Positions 27,207 through 35,457 of a DNA stretch of 64,000 bases are shown in pieces. Within the stretch, counting starts at the first letter, position 1; every line of letters starts with the position of its first letter. A program made the translations under genes and the position numbers. This DNA is from Acetobacteraceae bacterium (GTDB lineage: Bacteria > Pseudomonadota > Alphaproteobacteria > Acetobacterales > Acetobacteraceae), in contig CP039460.1 of assembly GCA_004843345.1 (NCBI GenBank), positions 62,001 through 126,000 on the forward strand. Direction: 5' to 3'. Below the pieces are notes generated by a model. It ran no database searches. It was not told the origin of the DNA and saw only the letters and a list, made by a program, of their open reading frames with translations.

Positions 27207-27932
27207 ATGACAAACTCTTCCACTCTTCCCAACGAAATCTCCCAATTTAGTGCTCTTGCCGATAAATGGTGGGATCCAAAAGGCCCAATGTCCCCCCTAC
27301 ACGCAATGAATCCTGCAAGAATTGAATGGACTCAAGATCAAATACTCACCCATTTTAAATGCCAAAAATCAGAAATTACCTTACTTGACTTAGGATGTGG
27401 GGCAGGTATTGCGACAGAAGCCCTTGCTAAATTGGGCTTTTCTGTAACAGGTGCAGATGCTAGCCCTGAAGTTCTTAAAGTGGCAAATAAACGCCTAGAA
27501 AAAAATAATGCTTTACAAAAAAATATTTCCTATGTGAATGCTAATGGAGAAGAATTGATTGCTGATCATAAGCAATTCGATGTTGTTTGTGCCTTCGAAA
27601 TTATTGAGCACGTTAGAGACCCCGAAGACTTTTTGAGAATACTCGAACAACTCACAAAGCCAAACGGCCTTATCATTGTTTCAACTCTAAACAAAACATA
27701 TGCCTCCTTCCTGGAATCAAAAATACTAGCAGAATATTTCCTTCGTCTTCTTCCTGTTGGAACACATAATTGGCATAAATTTCTTGTCCCTTCTGAACTC
27801 GCCCGTCTAGGCAGGAATGTTGGTCTTAATCCTGAAGGCATAGCTGGTCTCCAATTTGATTATCCCTATTGGAAAACCAAAAGAAGCCCTGGATCAAACT
27901 ATATCCTGAGCTTCCAAAAAACTACTACATGA
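27207..27932 (+). CDS. ubiG: Ubiquinone biosynthesis O-methyltransferase
   Basis: UbiG carries out the two O-methylations of the ubiquinone ring. The 241-residue protein begins MTNSSTLPNEISQFSALAD, then KWWDPKGPMSPLHAMNP, a strong family mark, and has LLDLGCGAGIATEAL as the S-adenosylmethionine site and VCAFEIIEHVRDP as the later motif. I chose ATG 27207 over 27177 because the family starts close to this point. It diverges from lysC with 116 bp between them, an arrangement conserved in Alphaproteobacteria. The ubiA tail at the left edge of the window belongs to the same pathway. Confidence 0.95.
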   Translation: MTNSSTLPNEISQFSALADKWWDPKGPMSPLHAMNPARIEWTQDQILTHFKCQKSEITLLDLGCGAGIATEALAKLGFSVTGADASPEVLKVANKRLEKNNALQKNISYVNANGEELIADHKQFDVVCAFEIIEHVRDPEDFLRILEQLTKPNGLIIVSTLNKTYASFLESKILAEYFLRLLPVGTHNWHKFLVPSELARLGRNVGLNPEGIAGLQFDYPYWKTKRSPGSNYILSFQKTTT

Positions 27933-27953
27933 CGCAATTCATTCACATAAAAC

Positions 27954-27979
27954 AAAGGAAAGTCTTAAAGCTTTCCTTT
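27954..27979. terminator. Hairpin between convergent ubiG and lactonase genes
   Basis: AAAGGAAAG at 27954-27962 and CTTTCCTTT at 27971-27979 form a 9-bp hairpin with an 8-base loop. It starts 21 bases after the ubiG stop and overlaps the last codons of the lactonase gene. It is A/T-rich, so the stem is not strong; the role as a two-way terminator is inference. Confidence 0.4.
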
Positions 27980-29275
27980 CATAAATGCTAATGTCGTCGG
28001 GCTTCCAACTGCTGTAAAATCATGCGTAAAAGCAATGTCCCCGCTTCTCTCATTTACTCTGAAAGACGTAATTGAATCCGATCTTTGATTTGTTACAAAA
28101 AGGAAGTTTGCATCAGGATCAAACATCATCGCTCTTCCATAATCCGCATGAGACCATATCTCATCCTGAAGCGTCAAAGTTCCATCTGATCCAACCGAGA
28201 AAACAGCAATAGAATCTCCTAAACGATTAGAAACATAAATAAATTTTCCACTTGGTGCGATAAGAATTTCAGCAGCTAAAGTAGATCCTTGAAATTGTGA
28301 AGAAACCGTACTTACCGTCTGAACAGGAAGAACCTCTCCTGTCTTATCATTAAATTGAAAGACGGTTACCTTAGAATCTTGCTCACACAAATTATAAAGC
28401 ATTGTTCCAGCTTTATTGAAAACAAAATGACGTGGTGCAGATCCTGGCTCTAAATCGACAAAGGGGATCGGGGCTGGTAACAACTTCCCCCTTTTATGAT
28501 CCAAACGCCACACATACATTCTATCTAAACCAGCGTCATTTGCAATAATCCACTTACCAGAGGGTGATGTGGAAATCATGTGAGGGTGTGACCCCGTGTG
28601 ATCTGAAACTGCAAAATTCCCCGGAGGATTGTCCTTAGCTCTTTCAGGGCGCTTAGGACCAGATAGATGCTGAATATCTGTTGGCTTTCCAAGAAAGCCC
28701 CCTTTATGAATAGGAACGACAGAGACACAACCGCCTATATAATTAGCAATTAAAAGATATTTTCCTGAGGGATACACACTAACGTGACAGGGAATAGGGC
28801 CTCCCGTTGAAACTGTATTTGTTTTTGTCAACAAACCTGTTTTTTGATCAACAGCATACCCAGTAACACAGCCTGATTTTTCAGGGCCATAATTATCAAT
28901 TTCACTGATTGCAAAGAGATAATCATTTTTAGGGGACAAAGTTAAAAATGATGGGCTAGAAATTCCCATGTAAACTGTCTTTAAACTTAGCGCTCCAGTA
29001 GCAGTATTCATCTCAAAAAGATAAATACCCTTTCCATTTCCATCGACACCAGCAGGGCACTCTTTCGTATAACACCCCACATAACAAAAAATTTTCTCTC
29101 CTGATTTCTTTGGAAGTGCTGAATCAATATCAGAGTTAACAATGCTATTTTTTTCAGCAGATGCAACATATGGCACCACAGCACCAATGAGTGCGCCCCC
29201 AGCCAAAATACGAGAAAAATTCCGACGCGATAAAACGGATGATAATTTTTCTGTGCTTAGTTTATCTCTCTCCAT
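27965..29275 (-). CDS. Lactonase-family beta-propeller, Tat-exported (6-phosphogluconolactonase-like)
   Basis: This 436-residue protein has a clear twin-arginine signal (LSRRNFSRILAGG, then a hydrophobic stretch to VASA) and a mature part of the seven-bladed lactonase (YbhE/Pgl) type: FCYVGCYTKE, GIYLFEMNTATG, SGKYLLIANY, GNFAVSDHTGSHPHMI, PRHFVFNKAG and FIYVSNRLGDSIAVF. Cytoplasmic YbhE hydrolyses 6-phosphogluconolactone. An exported copy more likely acts on sugar lactones made by periplasmic dehydrogenases, as acetic acid bacteria do (inference). It stands alone between ubiG and the grxC operon. Confidence 0.85.
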   Translation of the reverse strand: MERDKLSTEKLSSVLSRRNFSRILAGGALIGAVVPYVASAEKNSIVNSDIDSALPKKSGEKIFCYVGCYTKECPAGVDGNGKGIYLFEMNTATGALSLKTVYMGISSPSFLTLSPKNDYLFAISEIDNYGPEKSGCVTGYAVDQKTGLLTKTNTVSTGGPIPCHVSVYPSGKYLLIANYIGGCVSVVPIHKGGFLGKPTDIQHLSGPKRPERAKDNPPGNFAVSDHTGSHPHMISTSPSGKWIIANDAGLDRMYVWRLDHKRGKLLPAPIPFVDLEPGSAPRHFVFNKAGTMLYNLCEQDSKVTVFQFNDKTGEVLPVQTVSTVSSQFQGSTLAAEILIAPSGKFIYVSNRLGDSIAVFSVGSDGTLTLQDEIWSHADYGRAMMFDPDANFLFVTNQRSDSITSFRVNERSGDIAFTHDFTAVGSPTTLAFMKGKL

Positions 29276-29313
29276 TATAAGTCACCCAAATAACATTCTG
29301 AAAATAGCAACCT

Positions 29314-29342
29314 ATTGTTAAATACCTTTTTTCATTTGACAA
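29314..29342 (-). promoter_or_regulatory. Candidate promoter of the lactonase gene
   Basis: On the minus strand TTGTCA (29337-29342) and AACAAT (29314-29319) are 17 bases apart, with the ATG about 40 bases downstream. Five of six and four of six positions match the usual boxes. Confidence 0.35.
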
Positions 29343-29425
29343 TTAGGCTCTAGTTAAGATTCTTCTAATCAACAACAAAGCGTTCTTGATGCCTCTGCAT
29401 TTCACAAGATACGACGAAAAATCAT

Positions 29426-29464
29426 CCCTCACCCTTACTAAGGAACATCAAACCCCAGTGAGGG
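29426..29464. terminator. Structured element in the grxC-lactonase gap
   Basis: CCCTCAC at 29426-29432 pairs with GTGAGGG at 29458-29464, and a second small palindrome, CCTTACTAAGG, sits inside at 29433-29443. Read on the minus strand the outer hairpin is followed by ATGATTTTT, so it may end the galU-pgm-comF-grxC transcript about 70 bases past grxC. The remainder of this 256-bp gap shows only the lactonase promoter candidate. A small RNA cannot be ruled out. Confidence 0.45.
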
Positions 29465-29531
29465 GAAGAAGCACAAAAAACACTCTCGGCACATAAAAAA
29501 GAAAAAGACAAATACTACTTTTTAAAAAACG

Positions 29532-29792
29532 TTATTCCATTCCCAAAATAGTATTCAATCTTCCACTATTCTCTAATGACAATAAAGCATCACAGCCGCC
29601 AATAAGCTCACCATCAATAAAAATAACGGGAACTGTCTTCTGTCCACCAGAACGCTTAATAACAGCTTCTCGAGCTTCACTCCCTCTAGGCGCATCAATA
29701 TGCTCAAACGGAATTCCTTTATCCTCTAATAATGCAAGGGCTCTCTGACAAAAAGGGCAACCTGGCTGTGTGTATATCTGAACTTTATGCAT
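29532..29792 (-). CDS. grxC: Glutaredoxin 3
   Basis: Glutaredoxin uses glutathione to reduce protein disulfides and mixed disulfides. The 86-residue protein has the dithiol active site C12-PF-C15 in YTQPGCPFCQRAL, the cis-proline TVPVIFIDG and GGCDALLSLENSG for glutathione binding. Length is exact for the family. The ATG at 29792 has GGAGGATTGA before it. It follows comF by 44 bp, a pairing common in Alphaproteobacteria. Confidence 0.95.
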   Translation of the reverse strand: MHKVQIYTQPGCPFCQRALALLEDKGIPFEHIDAPRGSEAREAVIKRSGGQKTVPVIFIDGELIGGCDALLSLENSGRLNTILGME

Positions 29793-29836
29793 TCAATCCT
29801 CCTGAATATTTTTCTTTTTTCACCATTGCATACTGT

Positions 29837-30595
29837 TTACGAAAAAGAAACCGTATTAAGGCGACCTCTAATCGCGACGACAGTCATAACAGAAGAACAA
29901 CTTGAGGCGAGCAAAGCCTTACTGCAGGCTTCCGCAGTTGCGCCACTCGTCATAACATCATCAATCAAAATAGCTCTCCTGCCTGCAAAAGATAGAGAAC
30001 AATACTTCCGACGCACACGAATAGAATTTTCTAAACATCGCCGACGCTCTGAAGAAGACATTTTTCCTAATGATTCTGTTTCCCGATATCTTTCTAAAAA
30101 ATCTGGAAAAAAAGGCAATCGTGACAACTAAGAAAAAGCTCTCCCCAATAGTGCAGACTGATTATATCCTCTTTTTCTGAGTCTCTTTAAATGTAGAGGG
30201 ACTGGTACGATAAAATCAGTTGATTTCAAAGAAGAAGCCGCCACAGAAAACATAAATTTTGCAAAAATTGGTGCAAGTCTATCTTGACCAGAATATTTCA
30301 AACGCAAGATAAGATATCGGGCGAAGGGATTATAAACCAACCCTGCTCTGCCCTCCTGCCAATTAGGTTGAGAAATAAGACATGAGGTACAGACATTTAA
30401 CGTTTCTATTGATGCCACAGAAGGTGCGCCACATTGCGGGCAAAAAGGCGCAATAATAGGTTCTAATCGCTTAAAACACTCGACACACAAAGAATCTCCC
30501 TGCATAACTGGAGCTTCACAGGAGACGCATGCTGAAGGAAAGAGGAAATCTACTCCTCTTTCCTTCAAGCTTGAAAATTTTTTAAAGAGTATCAA
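29837..30595 (-). pseudogene. comF: ComF-family phosphoribosyltransferase, interrupted by TAG
   Basis: The frame shows a complete ComF protein of about 250 codons with one TAG at 30128-30130. Before it come the zinc-type cysteines (CVSCEAP, CVECFKRLE, FCPQCGAP), LKYSGQD, VPVPLHLKRLRKRGYNQS and LLGRAFS. After it the same frame goes on with the ERRRCLENS segment and the PRPP loop AILIDDVMTSGATAEAC to a TAA. The break falls where homologues usually have Lys, Arg or Glu, so a single base change explains it. A TTG follows the TAG directly but has no ribosome binding site. ComF-type proteins aid DNA uptake in some bacteria. The start overlaps the upstream gene by 14 bp. Confidence 0.85.
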
Positions 30596-32000
30596 GAACC
30601 TTCAAAGATTCTGTAGGAAAATTCACTTTTTTAAGATTACTTTCCATATCTTTTTTAAGTTTTTCTTTTCCTGAAGGAGACAAAGCCTCCACTCTAGCAA
30701 TAATAGCTGGCTCTGTATTTGAACACCTTAACAACCACCACCCTTCTGGAAAAGAAGCTCTTATGCCATCAATATTATAAAACTTTTGCCCTTCTTTTTC
30801 TAACAATGCAGACAATTCTTTAATAACAGAAAACTTCTTTTCATCTGGAACAGCCAAGCGAATTTCAGGCGTTGAAAAAGTTTCTGGGAATTCAGCACGA
30901 ATTTCTGATAAAGGGCGACCACTGCGAGAAAGCAAATCAATCACACGGACAGCACTATAAATACCATCATCAAATCCATACCATTTATCTGCAAAGAAAA
31001 GATGACCTGACATTTCTCCAGCCAAGAGCGCCCCGACTTCGGCCATTTTAGCTTTAATAAAAGAATGCCCACACTTCCACATCACAGGCTTTCCACCAGC
31101 CTGTGCAATCTGATTGTAAGTATTTTGGCTACATTTTACTTCACCAATGATAGTCGCCCCAGGAGATGACTTAAGAATATCTTTAGCTAAAAAAGCTAAA
31201 ATTTCATCTCCCCACATCACTCTACCTGTATTGTCTACGACACCAACCCGATCAGCATCACCGTCAAAAGCAACACCAATATCCGCCCCCTCAGATTTAA
31301 CAGCATCTTTAAGGAAAGAAAGATTTTTTTCTACAGTTGGATCAGGATGATGATTAGGGAAATGACCATCAACTTCAGAAAACAAAATTTTATGTTCTCC
31401 TGGCAAAATCGCTGTTAAAGCCTCTAAAACAGGCCCTGCAGCTGAATTTCCACTGTCCCAGATAACTTTTAAAGATTTCTTTCCAAGATAATCTTTAGCT
31501 ATCCTTTTAACATATGCCTCTTTAAAATTTTTATTTTCCACCTTCCCTTTGGTACGAGAAGAGAGATCAAAGCCTTTCTCTGCCAAACGACCTAATTCTT
31601 TAATAGAATCTCCAAAAAAAGGCTTCCCCTTCAAGGTAAATTTAAAACCGTTATAATCGCTTGGGTTATGACTACCTGTAATCATAATTGAAGCGTCAGC
31701 ATCACTCTCCACCCCAGCATAATAAACCATGGGGGTCGGCCCGAGACCAATGCGCAATACATCTAGACCCGCATCCGTAATACCTGCAACGAGTTTTTCC
31801 TCCAATGCTGGACTTGAAAGACGACCATCATACCCAACAATAATTTCCTTTCCACCGGCGAAACGAACCTCTTCGGCAAAAGCACATCCAATAGCATAAG
31901 CATCATCCAAACGGAGGGTCTTCTCAAAGATCCCACGAATATCATAAGCTCTCAAGATATTGTCATCAAAACGATGCGAAAAAACAGCGGAGGTAGACAT
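30582..32000 (-). CDS. Phosphomannomutase/phosphoglucomutase
   Basis: This 472-residue protein belongs to the AlgC-like hexose phosphate mutases, which move phosphate between C1 and C6 of mannose or glucose to feed sugar nucleotide synthesis. Marks are ILRAYDIRGIF at the start, the catalytic serine loop MITGSHNPSDYNG, the metal loop VAFDGDADRVGVVD, the sugar loop LAGEMSGHLFF, and the phosphate loop LLRCSNTEPAI. It lies 40 bp after galU, which uses glucose-1-phosphate, so a glucomutase role is likely beside mannose use. Length is typical. ATG at 32000. Confidence 0.93.
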   Translation of the reverse strand: MSTSAVFSHRFDDNILRAYDIRGIFEKTLRLDDAYAIGCAFAEEVRFAGGKEIIVGYDGRLSSPALEEKLVAGITDAGLDVLRIGLGPTPMVYYAGVESDADASIMITGSHNPSDYNGFKFTLKGKPFFGDSIKELGRLAEKGFDLSSRTKGKVENKNFKEAYVKRIAKDYLGKKSLKVIWDSGNSAAGPVLEALTAILPGEHKILFSEVDGHFPNHHPDPTVEKNLSFLKDAVKSEGADIGVAFDGDADRVGVVDNTGRVMWGDEILAFLAKDILKSSPGATIIGEVKCSQNTYNQIAQAGGKPVMWKCGHSFIKAKMAEVGALLAGEMSGHLFFADKWYGFDDGIYSAVRVIDLLSRSGRPLSEIRAEFPETFSTPEIRLAVPDEKKFSVIKELSALLEKEGQKFYNIDGIRASFPEGWWLLRCSNTEPAIIARVEALSPSGKEKLKKDMESNLKKVNFPTESLKVLDTL

Positions 32001-32040
32001 CTTTCCTTCTCTCAGACTTTGCAGTCAAAAATTCTAAATC

Positions 32041-32910
32041 TCAAACGTACTTCTTCAAAAAAGCCCTAACACCATCCGAAAGGTCTTTCCTTTCCAAAGA
32101 GCAAGCTATTTGCGCCTCTAAAAATCCCATTTTGTTTCCACAATCGAAACGACGCCCTTTGTAATTCACCCCATAAAAATCCTGAGAGCGAAGCAACTCA
32201 TGCATTGCATCTGTAAGCTGTATTTCGCCTCCCTCGCCAGGCGAGACCTTCTCCAGCTCCTCAAGAATTTCTGATTTAAAAATATAACGTCCAATGATAG
32301 CTAAGTTAGAAGGCGCTTTTTCTGGCTGCGGCTTTTCAACAAACCCTTTAACCTTGACAAGACCGCCTTGCTTCTCTGCAATATCTAAAATACCATAACG
32401 GTTAGTCACGCTAGGATCTACTTCATCCACAGCAACAACATTTCCCCCCGTTTTTTCATAAGCTTCTGTCAGCTGCTTCAGACAACCCGGCTTTCCCAAA
32501 ACAATGTCATCTGGCAACAAAACAGCAAACGGATCTGAACCGATAAAACTCCTAGCACACCAAATAGCATGCCCCAATCCTAAAGGATTCTGCTGACGCA
32601 CAGCAACGAGAGACCCAGCGGCAACAGAGCTTTCTTCTAGAACTTTCAGAGCTGTCTTCTTATCACGTTTTGTCAATAAACTTTCAAGCTCATAGGCAAC
32701 ATCAAAATAATCAATTAAATTATCTTTTCCACGCGCCGTAACCAAACAAAACTCTTCAATACCGGCTTCCCGCGCTTCATCCATTGCATATTGAATAAGC
32801 GGCTTATCTACCACAGGCAGCATCTCTTTTGGGATTGCCTTTGTTGCAGGGAGAAAACGCGTCCCTAGCCCAGCCACAGGAAGAACAGCTTTGCGCACCG
32901 GCTTTATCAT
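32041..32910 (-). CDS. galU: UTP-glucose-1-phosphate uridylyltransferase
   Basis: GalU makes UDP-glucose from UTP and glucose-1-phosphate, for surface polysaccharides. The protein has KAVLPVAGLGTRFLPATKA, with the GLGTR nucleotide loop at 14-18, KEMLPVVDKPLIQYA and VLLPDDIVLGKPG. I start it at ATG 32910 (289 residues), with GGA eight bases before; the longer reading begins with TTG at 32922. It is followed by the phosphohexomutase gene that supplies its substrate. The tRNA-Leu gene lies upstream on the same strand. Confidence 0.96.
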   Translation of the reverse strand: MIKPVRKAVLPVAGLGTRFLPATKAIPKEMLPVVDKPLIQYAMDEAREAGIEEFCLVTARGKDNLIDYFDVAYELESLLTKRDKKTALKVLEESSVAAGSLVAVRQQNPLGLGHAIWCARSFIGSDPFAVLLPDDIVLGKPGCLKQLTEAYEKTGGNVVAVDEVDPSVTNRYGILDIAEKQGGLVKVKGFVEKPQPEKAPSNLAIIGRYIFKSEILEELEKVSPGEGGEIQLTDAMHELLRSQDFYGVNYKGRRFDCGNKMGFLEAQIACSLERKDLSDGVRAFLKKYV

Positions 32911-33008
32911 ATCATATTCCAAATTCTATGAAGGTAAATAAGTATTCTCTCTTAAGAATAACAAATCTAATAGGCTTGCGCTAGTTTGTTTATAAAGTGA
33001 AATTTGTA

Positions 33009-33094
33009 TGGTGCGGCCGAGAAGACTTGAACTTCCACGGGGTTGCCCCCACAACCACCTCAAGGTTGCGCGTCTACCATTCCGCCACGGCCGC
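33009..33094 (-). tRNA. tRNA-Leu (GAG)
   Basis: This is an 86-base tRNA with a long variable arm and encoded CCA. The acceptor GCGGCCG pairs perfectly with CGGCCGC, the anticodon stem CAACC/GGTTG holds the loop TTGAGGT, and the variable arm is GGGG/CCCC-like. The GAG anticodon reads CTC and CTT. It lies 98 bp upstream of galU on the same strand. Confidence 0.97.
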
Positions 33095-33130
33095 TCACAC
33101 CATAAATGCTTCCTAGGATAAGTCCAAAAT

Positions 33131-33159
33131 TTGGAACTCTCCAGAAGTCACGCTATATA
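33131..33159 (+). promoter_or_regulatory. Candidate promoter of lipB
   Basis: TTGGAA at 33131-33136 and TATATA at 33154-33159 are 17 bases apart and lie about 30 bases before the lipB ATG. Each box matches four of six consensus positions; TATAAA at 33156 is an alternative -10. Confidence 0.4.
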
Positions 33160-33190
33160 AACGTTTTCTTCTCTTTATGACAAGAGCTTT

Positions 33191-33934
33191 ATGACTAATT
33201 TCTCAAAAAAAATTTGGTTTGAAACAAAAAATCTTGTTTCTTATCCTCTCGCTATGAACTTAATGCAGGATTACGTTCAAAAAATTGCAAGAAACAAAGC
33301 TCCTTCTCTTTTTTGGCTTCTAGAACACCCACCTCTTTTAACAGCTGGTGTAAGGGCTAAAAAAGAAGATCTTATTTCTCCGAATCTTTTTCCAGTATAT
33401 GAAACAAATAGAGGCGGGCAGTGGACGTATCACGGTCCAGGACAACAGATCATCTACACGATGCTAGACCTTAGAGAAAAACAAGGGATTCTTCATCAAA
33501 ATGATTTACGGGAATTTGTTTTCTTACTCGAAGAATGGATTATTTCAACACTTTCGGCACTTGGCTTAGAAACTTTTAGACGCCAAGGACTTACAGGAGT
33601 CTGGATCAAAAGTAAAAATGGAAAACTTGCAAAAATTGCCGCCATCGGTCTAAGAGCTACAAAATGGATTTCTTGGCATGGAGTTAGTCTTAATCTAAAT
33701 CCCATTCTCTCGCATTATGATGCAATCGTTCCCTGCGGTGTCAAAGAAGATGATGTCACAAGCTTAAAAAATGAAGGACTAAAAATAACAATGCCTGAGC
33801 TACGCCAAATCCTTTTTTCACAATGCCACAAATTCTTTGGCGAGTTTATGCGGGCGGAAGACATACAGCCTTCGCCTGACTTTTCTGTTGCTGAATATTT
33901 TCAAAAAACACTTGAAGGTAATATCCTGCCATAG
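33191..33934 (+). CDS. lipB: Octanoyl-[ACP]:protein octanoyltransferase
   Basis: LipB transfers octanoate from acyl carrier protein to the E2 and H subunits of lipoate enzymes. The 247-residue protein has NRGGQWTYHGPGQQIIY with the substrate loop at 73-89, K148 in LAKIAAIG and the catalytic C182 in IVPCGV. Length is normal. Its last 89 bases overlap, on the opposite strand, the end of the LolA-like gene. The overlapping codons encode its C-terminal tail beyond the core fold, which may be variable. Confidence 0.95.
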   Translation: MTNFSKKIWFETKNLVSYPLAMNLMQDYVQKIARNKAPSLFWLLEHPPLLTAGVRAKKEDLISPNLFPVYETNRGGQWTYHGPGQQIIYTMLDLREKQGILHQNDLREFVFLLEEWIISTLSALGLETFRRQGLTGVWIKSKNGKLAKIAAIGLRATKWISWHGVSLNLNPILSHYDAIVPCGVKEDDVTSLKNEGLKITMPELRQILFSQCHKFFGEFMRAEDIQPSPDFSVAEYFQKTLEGNILP

Positions 33935-34469
33935 TGGCCTTCATGCCAGAGAGTATTACCCTTTCTCCTTTGTTTGAGAAAAACAAGCTCACAGTGCACT
34001 TTTTCATATGAAACATTTTTGAAAGTTCAATCATATAAGAGCCATCTTGCAATTCTGTCACTTGTTCAAGATGTGCCCCTCTTGAAGTAAGCTTTATGGG
34101 GAAATCAAGAAAATTTGAAAAAGGCGTCCCCTCTATTTTAAAAAAAGTTCTCTCGGCCGTTTTAGAGTTTTCTTCAATTAAACGCTTAGAATCCAAATAT
34201 AAAATTCCAGGATCCGGCTGTTGATACTTCAAACAAAAATGGCCAGGCTCAAAAACAAATTTACCTTTTCCGTTCCGAAAATTACCTTTTTGTATAAAAT
34301 CCCCACTTTCAAACGATTTTTGATTGAAATAGTCTTCCGCTTTATGAACAAGATTCCACTCATGCTCTGACAAACTAGACTGTTTAGAAAAACAGCCTGC
34401 CAAAGAAAAAGAGAGCGTCATAACGGACAAAATTTTTCCTATATGAATTTTAAACAAAAAAGCCCCCAT
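33846..34469 (-). CDS. LolA-like outer membrane lipoprotein carrier family protein
   Basis: The 207-residue protein starts with a basic region, a hydrophobic stretch and a lipobox LAGC (C26), then a domain that fits the LolA fold: FESGDFIQKGNFRNGKGKFVFEPGHFCLKYQQPDPGILYLDSK, split here only for description. Such genes are the alphaproteobacterial LolA-like proteins, which carry lipoproteins across the periplasm. A lipobox is not usual for true LolA and would anchor it to a membrane. LolC and LolD are at 40-42 kb. It converges on lipB with an 89-bp overlap. Confidence 0.65.
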   Translation of the reverse strand: MGAFLFKIHIGKILSVMTLSFSLAGCFSKQSSLSEHEWNLVHKAEDYFNQKSFESGDFIQKGNFRNGKGKFVFEPGHFCLKYQQPDPGILYLDSKRLIEENSKTAERTFFKIEGTPFSNFLDFPIKLTSRGAHLEQVTELQDGSYMIELSKMFHMKKCTVSLFFSNKGERVILSGMKATMAGYYLQVFFENIQQQKSQAKAVCLPPA

Positions 34470-34495
34470 CCATCTTATTATTACTCACATAAAAC

Positions 34496-34804
34496 TCAAG
34501 CCGTTTTGGGCGCACTTAAAGACAACTTTAAAGAATGAAGACCGGAATTAAATTCATCTCTTAAAAGATCATGTATCATACGTTGACGATTGATATAAGA
34601 AACACCATTAAATCTAGCACTCTTTATCGTGATCAAAAAATGGGTCTCCTCCACAGCTTCGGCAGATCCTTGCTTTTCAATCCGATGCATATGATTGGCA
34701 TGCCGCCTGCTTTCATCAACAATATTTATCTCATCATTTGGAAAAGCCTCTGTTAAAAGCTTTGAAATCCGTTTAAATCTAGGCTTCAAATCTGTTGCGT
34801 TCAT
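34496..34804 (-). CDS. bolA: BolA family protein
   Basis: BolA proteins partner with monothiol glutaredoxins in iron sensing and Fe-S handling and affect cell shape under stress. The 102-residue protein has the core VDESRRHANHMHR, then VEETHFLITIKSARFNG and the helix with RMIHDLLRDEF, then HSLKLSLSA. It diverges from a J-domain protein gene with 81 bp between the starts, as in many Alphaproteobacteria. The gene is 26 bp past the start of the LolA-like gene, so the two may share a transcript. Confidence 0.9.
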   Translation of the reverse strand: MNATDLKPRFKRISKLLTEAFPNDEINIVDESRRHANHMHRIEKQGSAEAVEETHFLITIKSARFNGVSYINRQRMIHDLLRDEFNSGLHSLKLSLSAPKTA

Positions 34805-34885
34805 AATATGCTTCCTTATTTTCTTTATTAATCTCGGAATTATATAAATATTTCATACGGTAACAATAAGCAAAGACATTGGAAA

Positions 34886-35425
34886 ATGTCTTCCCCTGAT
34901 CCAAATGCGCCGAAAAAAAGCTGTGCCTACCCAAACTGTACCAAAGACGCAGGCTATAAAGCTCCAAAAAGCAAAAATTCAAATTTGGGTTATCACTGGC
35001 TCTGCTTAGAACATGTTCGGCTTTACAATGCCAAATGGGATTTCTTTAAAGGAATGAGTTCTGAACAAATTCAACGGGAAGAACATGCAACCTTTTATTG
35101 GAATCAACCCACTTGGAGCAGATCCAACATAAAAAATTTTGCACATCCTACGATAAAAGACGATATTTTTACACAAACAAAAACAGCATCTAAAGAAAAA
35201 CAAACGGCTCCTGCTACCCTTTTACAGTCTTTAAAGATTTTAAATCTCTTTTGGCCTGTAACGAAAGAAACTCTTCAAAAACAATACCGCTTTTACGCCA
35301 AAAAATATCATCCTGACATGAATCCTGATAATGCTCTCGCTGAAAAGCAATTCAAGAAAACTAACCAAGCTTACCAAGAGATAAAAAAATTCTTAGAAAG
35401 AAACGAAAGCTTTTTAAAGAAATAG
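34886..35425 (+). CDS. J-domain (DnaJ-like) protein with N-terminal zinc-type motif
   Basis: This 179-residue protein has a C-terminal J domain with HPD at 142-144 (AKKYHPDMNPDNA), which would stimulate an Hsp70. The N-terminal half has C13 and C18 (CAYPNC) with C40 and H43 (WLCLEH), a spacing that may bind zinc (inference), and the aromatic YNAKWDFFKGM that is typical of the alphaproteobacterial family beside bolA. In other Alphaproteobacteria such a gene often sits before cobS. Here a secreted protein gene follows by 32 bp. Confidence 0.85.
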   Translation: MSSPDPNAPKKSCAYPNCTKDAGYKAPKSKNSNLGYHWLCLEHVRLYNAKWDFFKGMSSEQIQREEHATFYWNQPTWSRSNIKNFAHPTIKDDIFTQTKTASKEKQTAPATLLQSLKILNLFWPVTKETLQKQYRFYAKKYHPDMNPDNALAEKQFKKTNQAYQEIKKFLERNESFLKK

Positions 35426-35457
35426 ACCAACCTCTCTTTACAAACTATGATGATGCA

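Noticed and set aside
29336-29365. Plus-strand promoter starting a small RNA (TTGACA at 29336)
   Set aside because: No acceptable -10 box lies 16-18 bases downstream; the same bases fit better as the minus-strand lactonase promoter.
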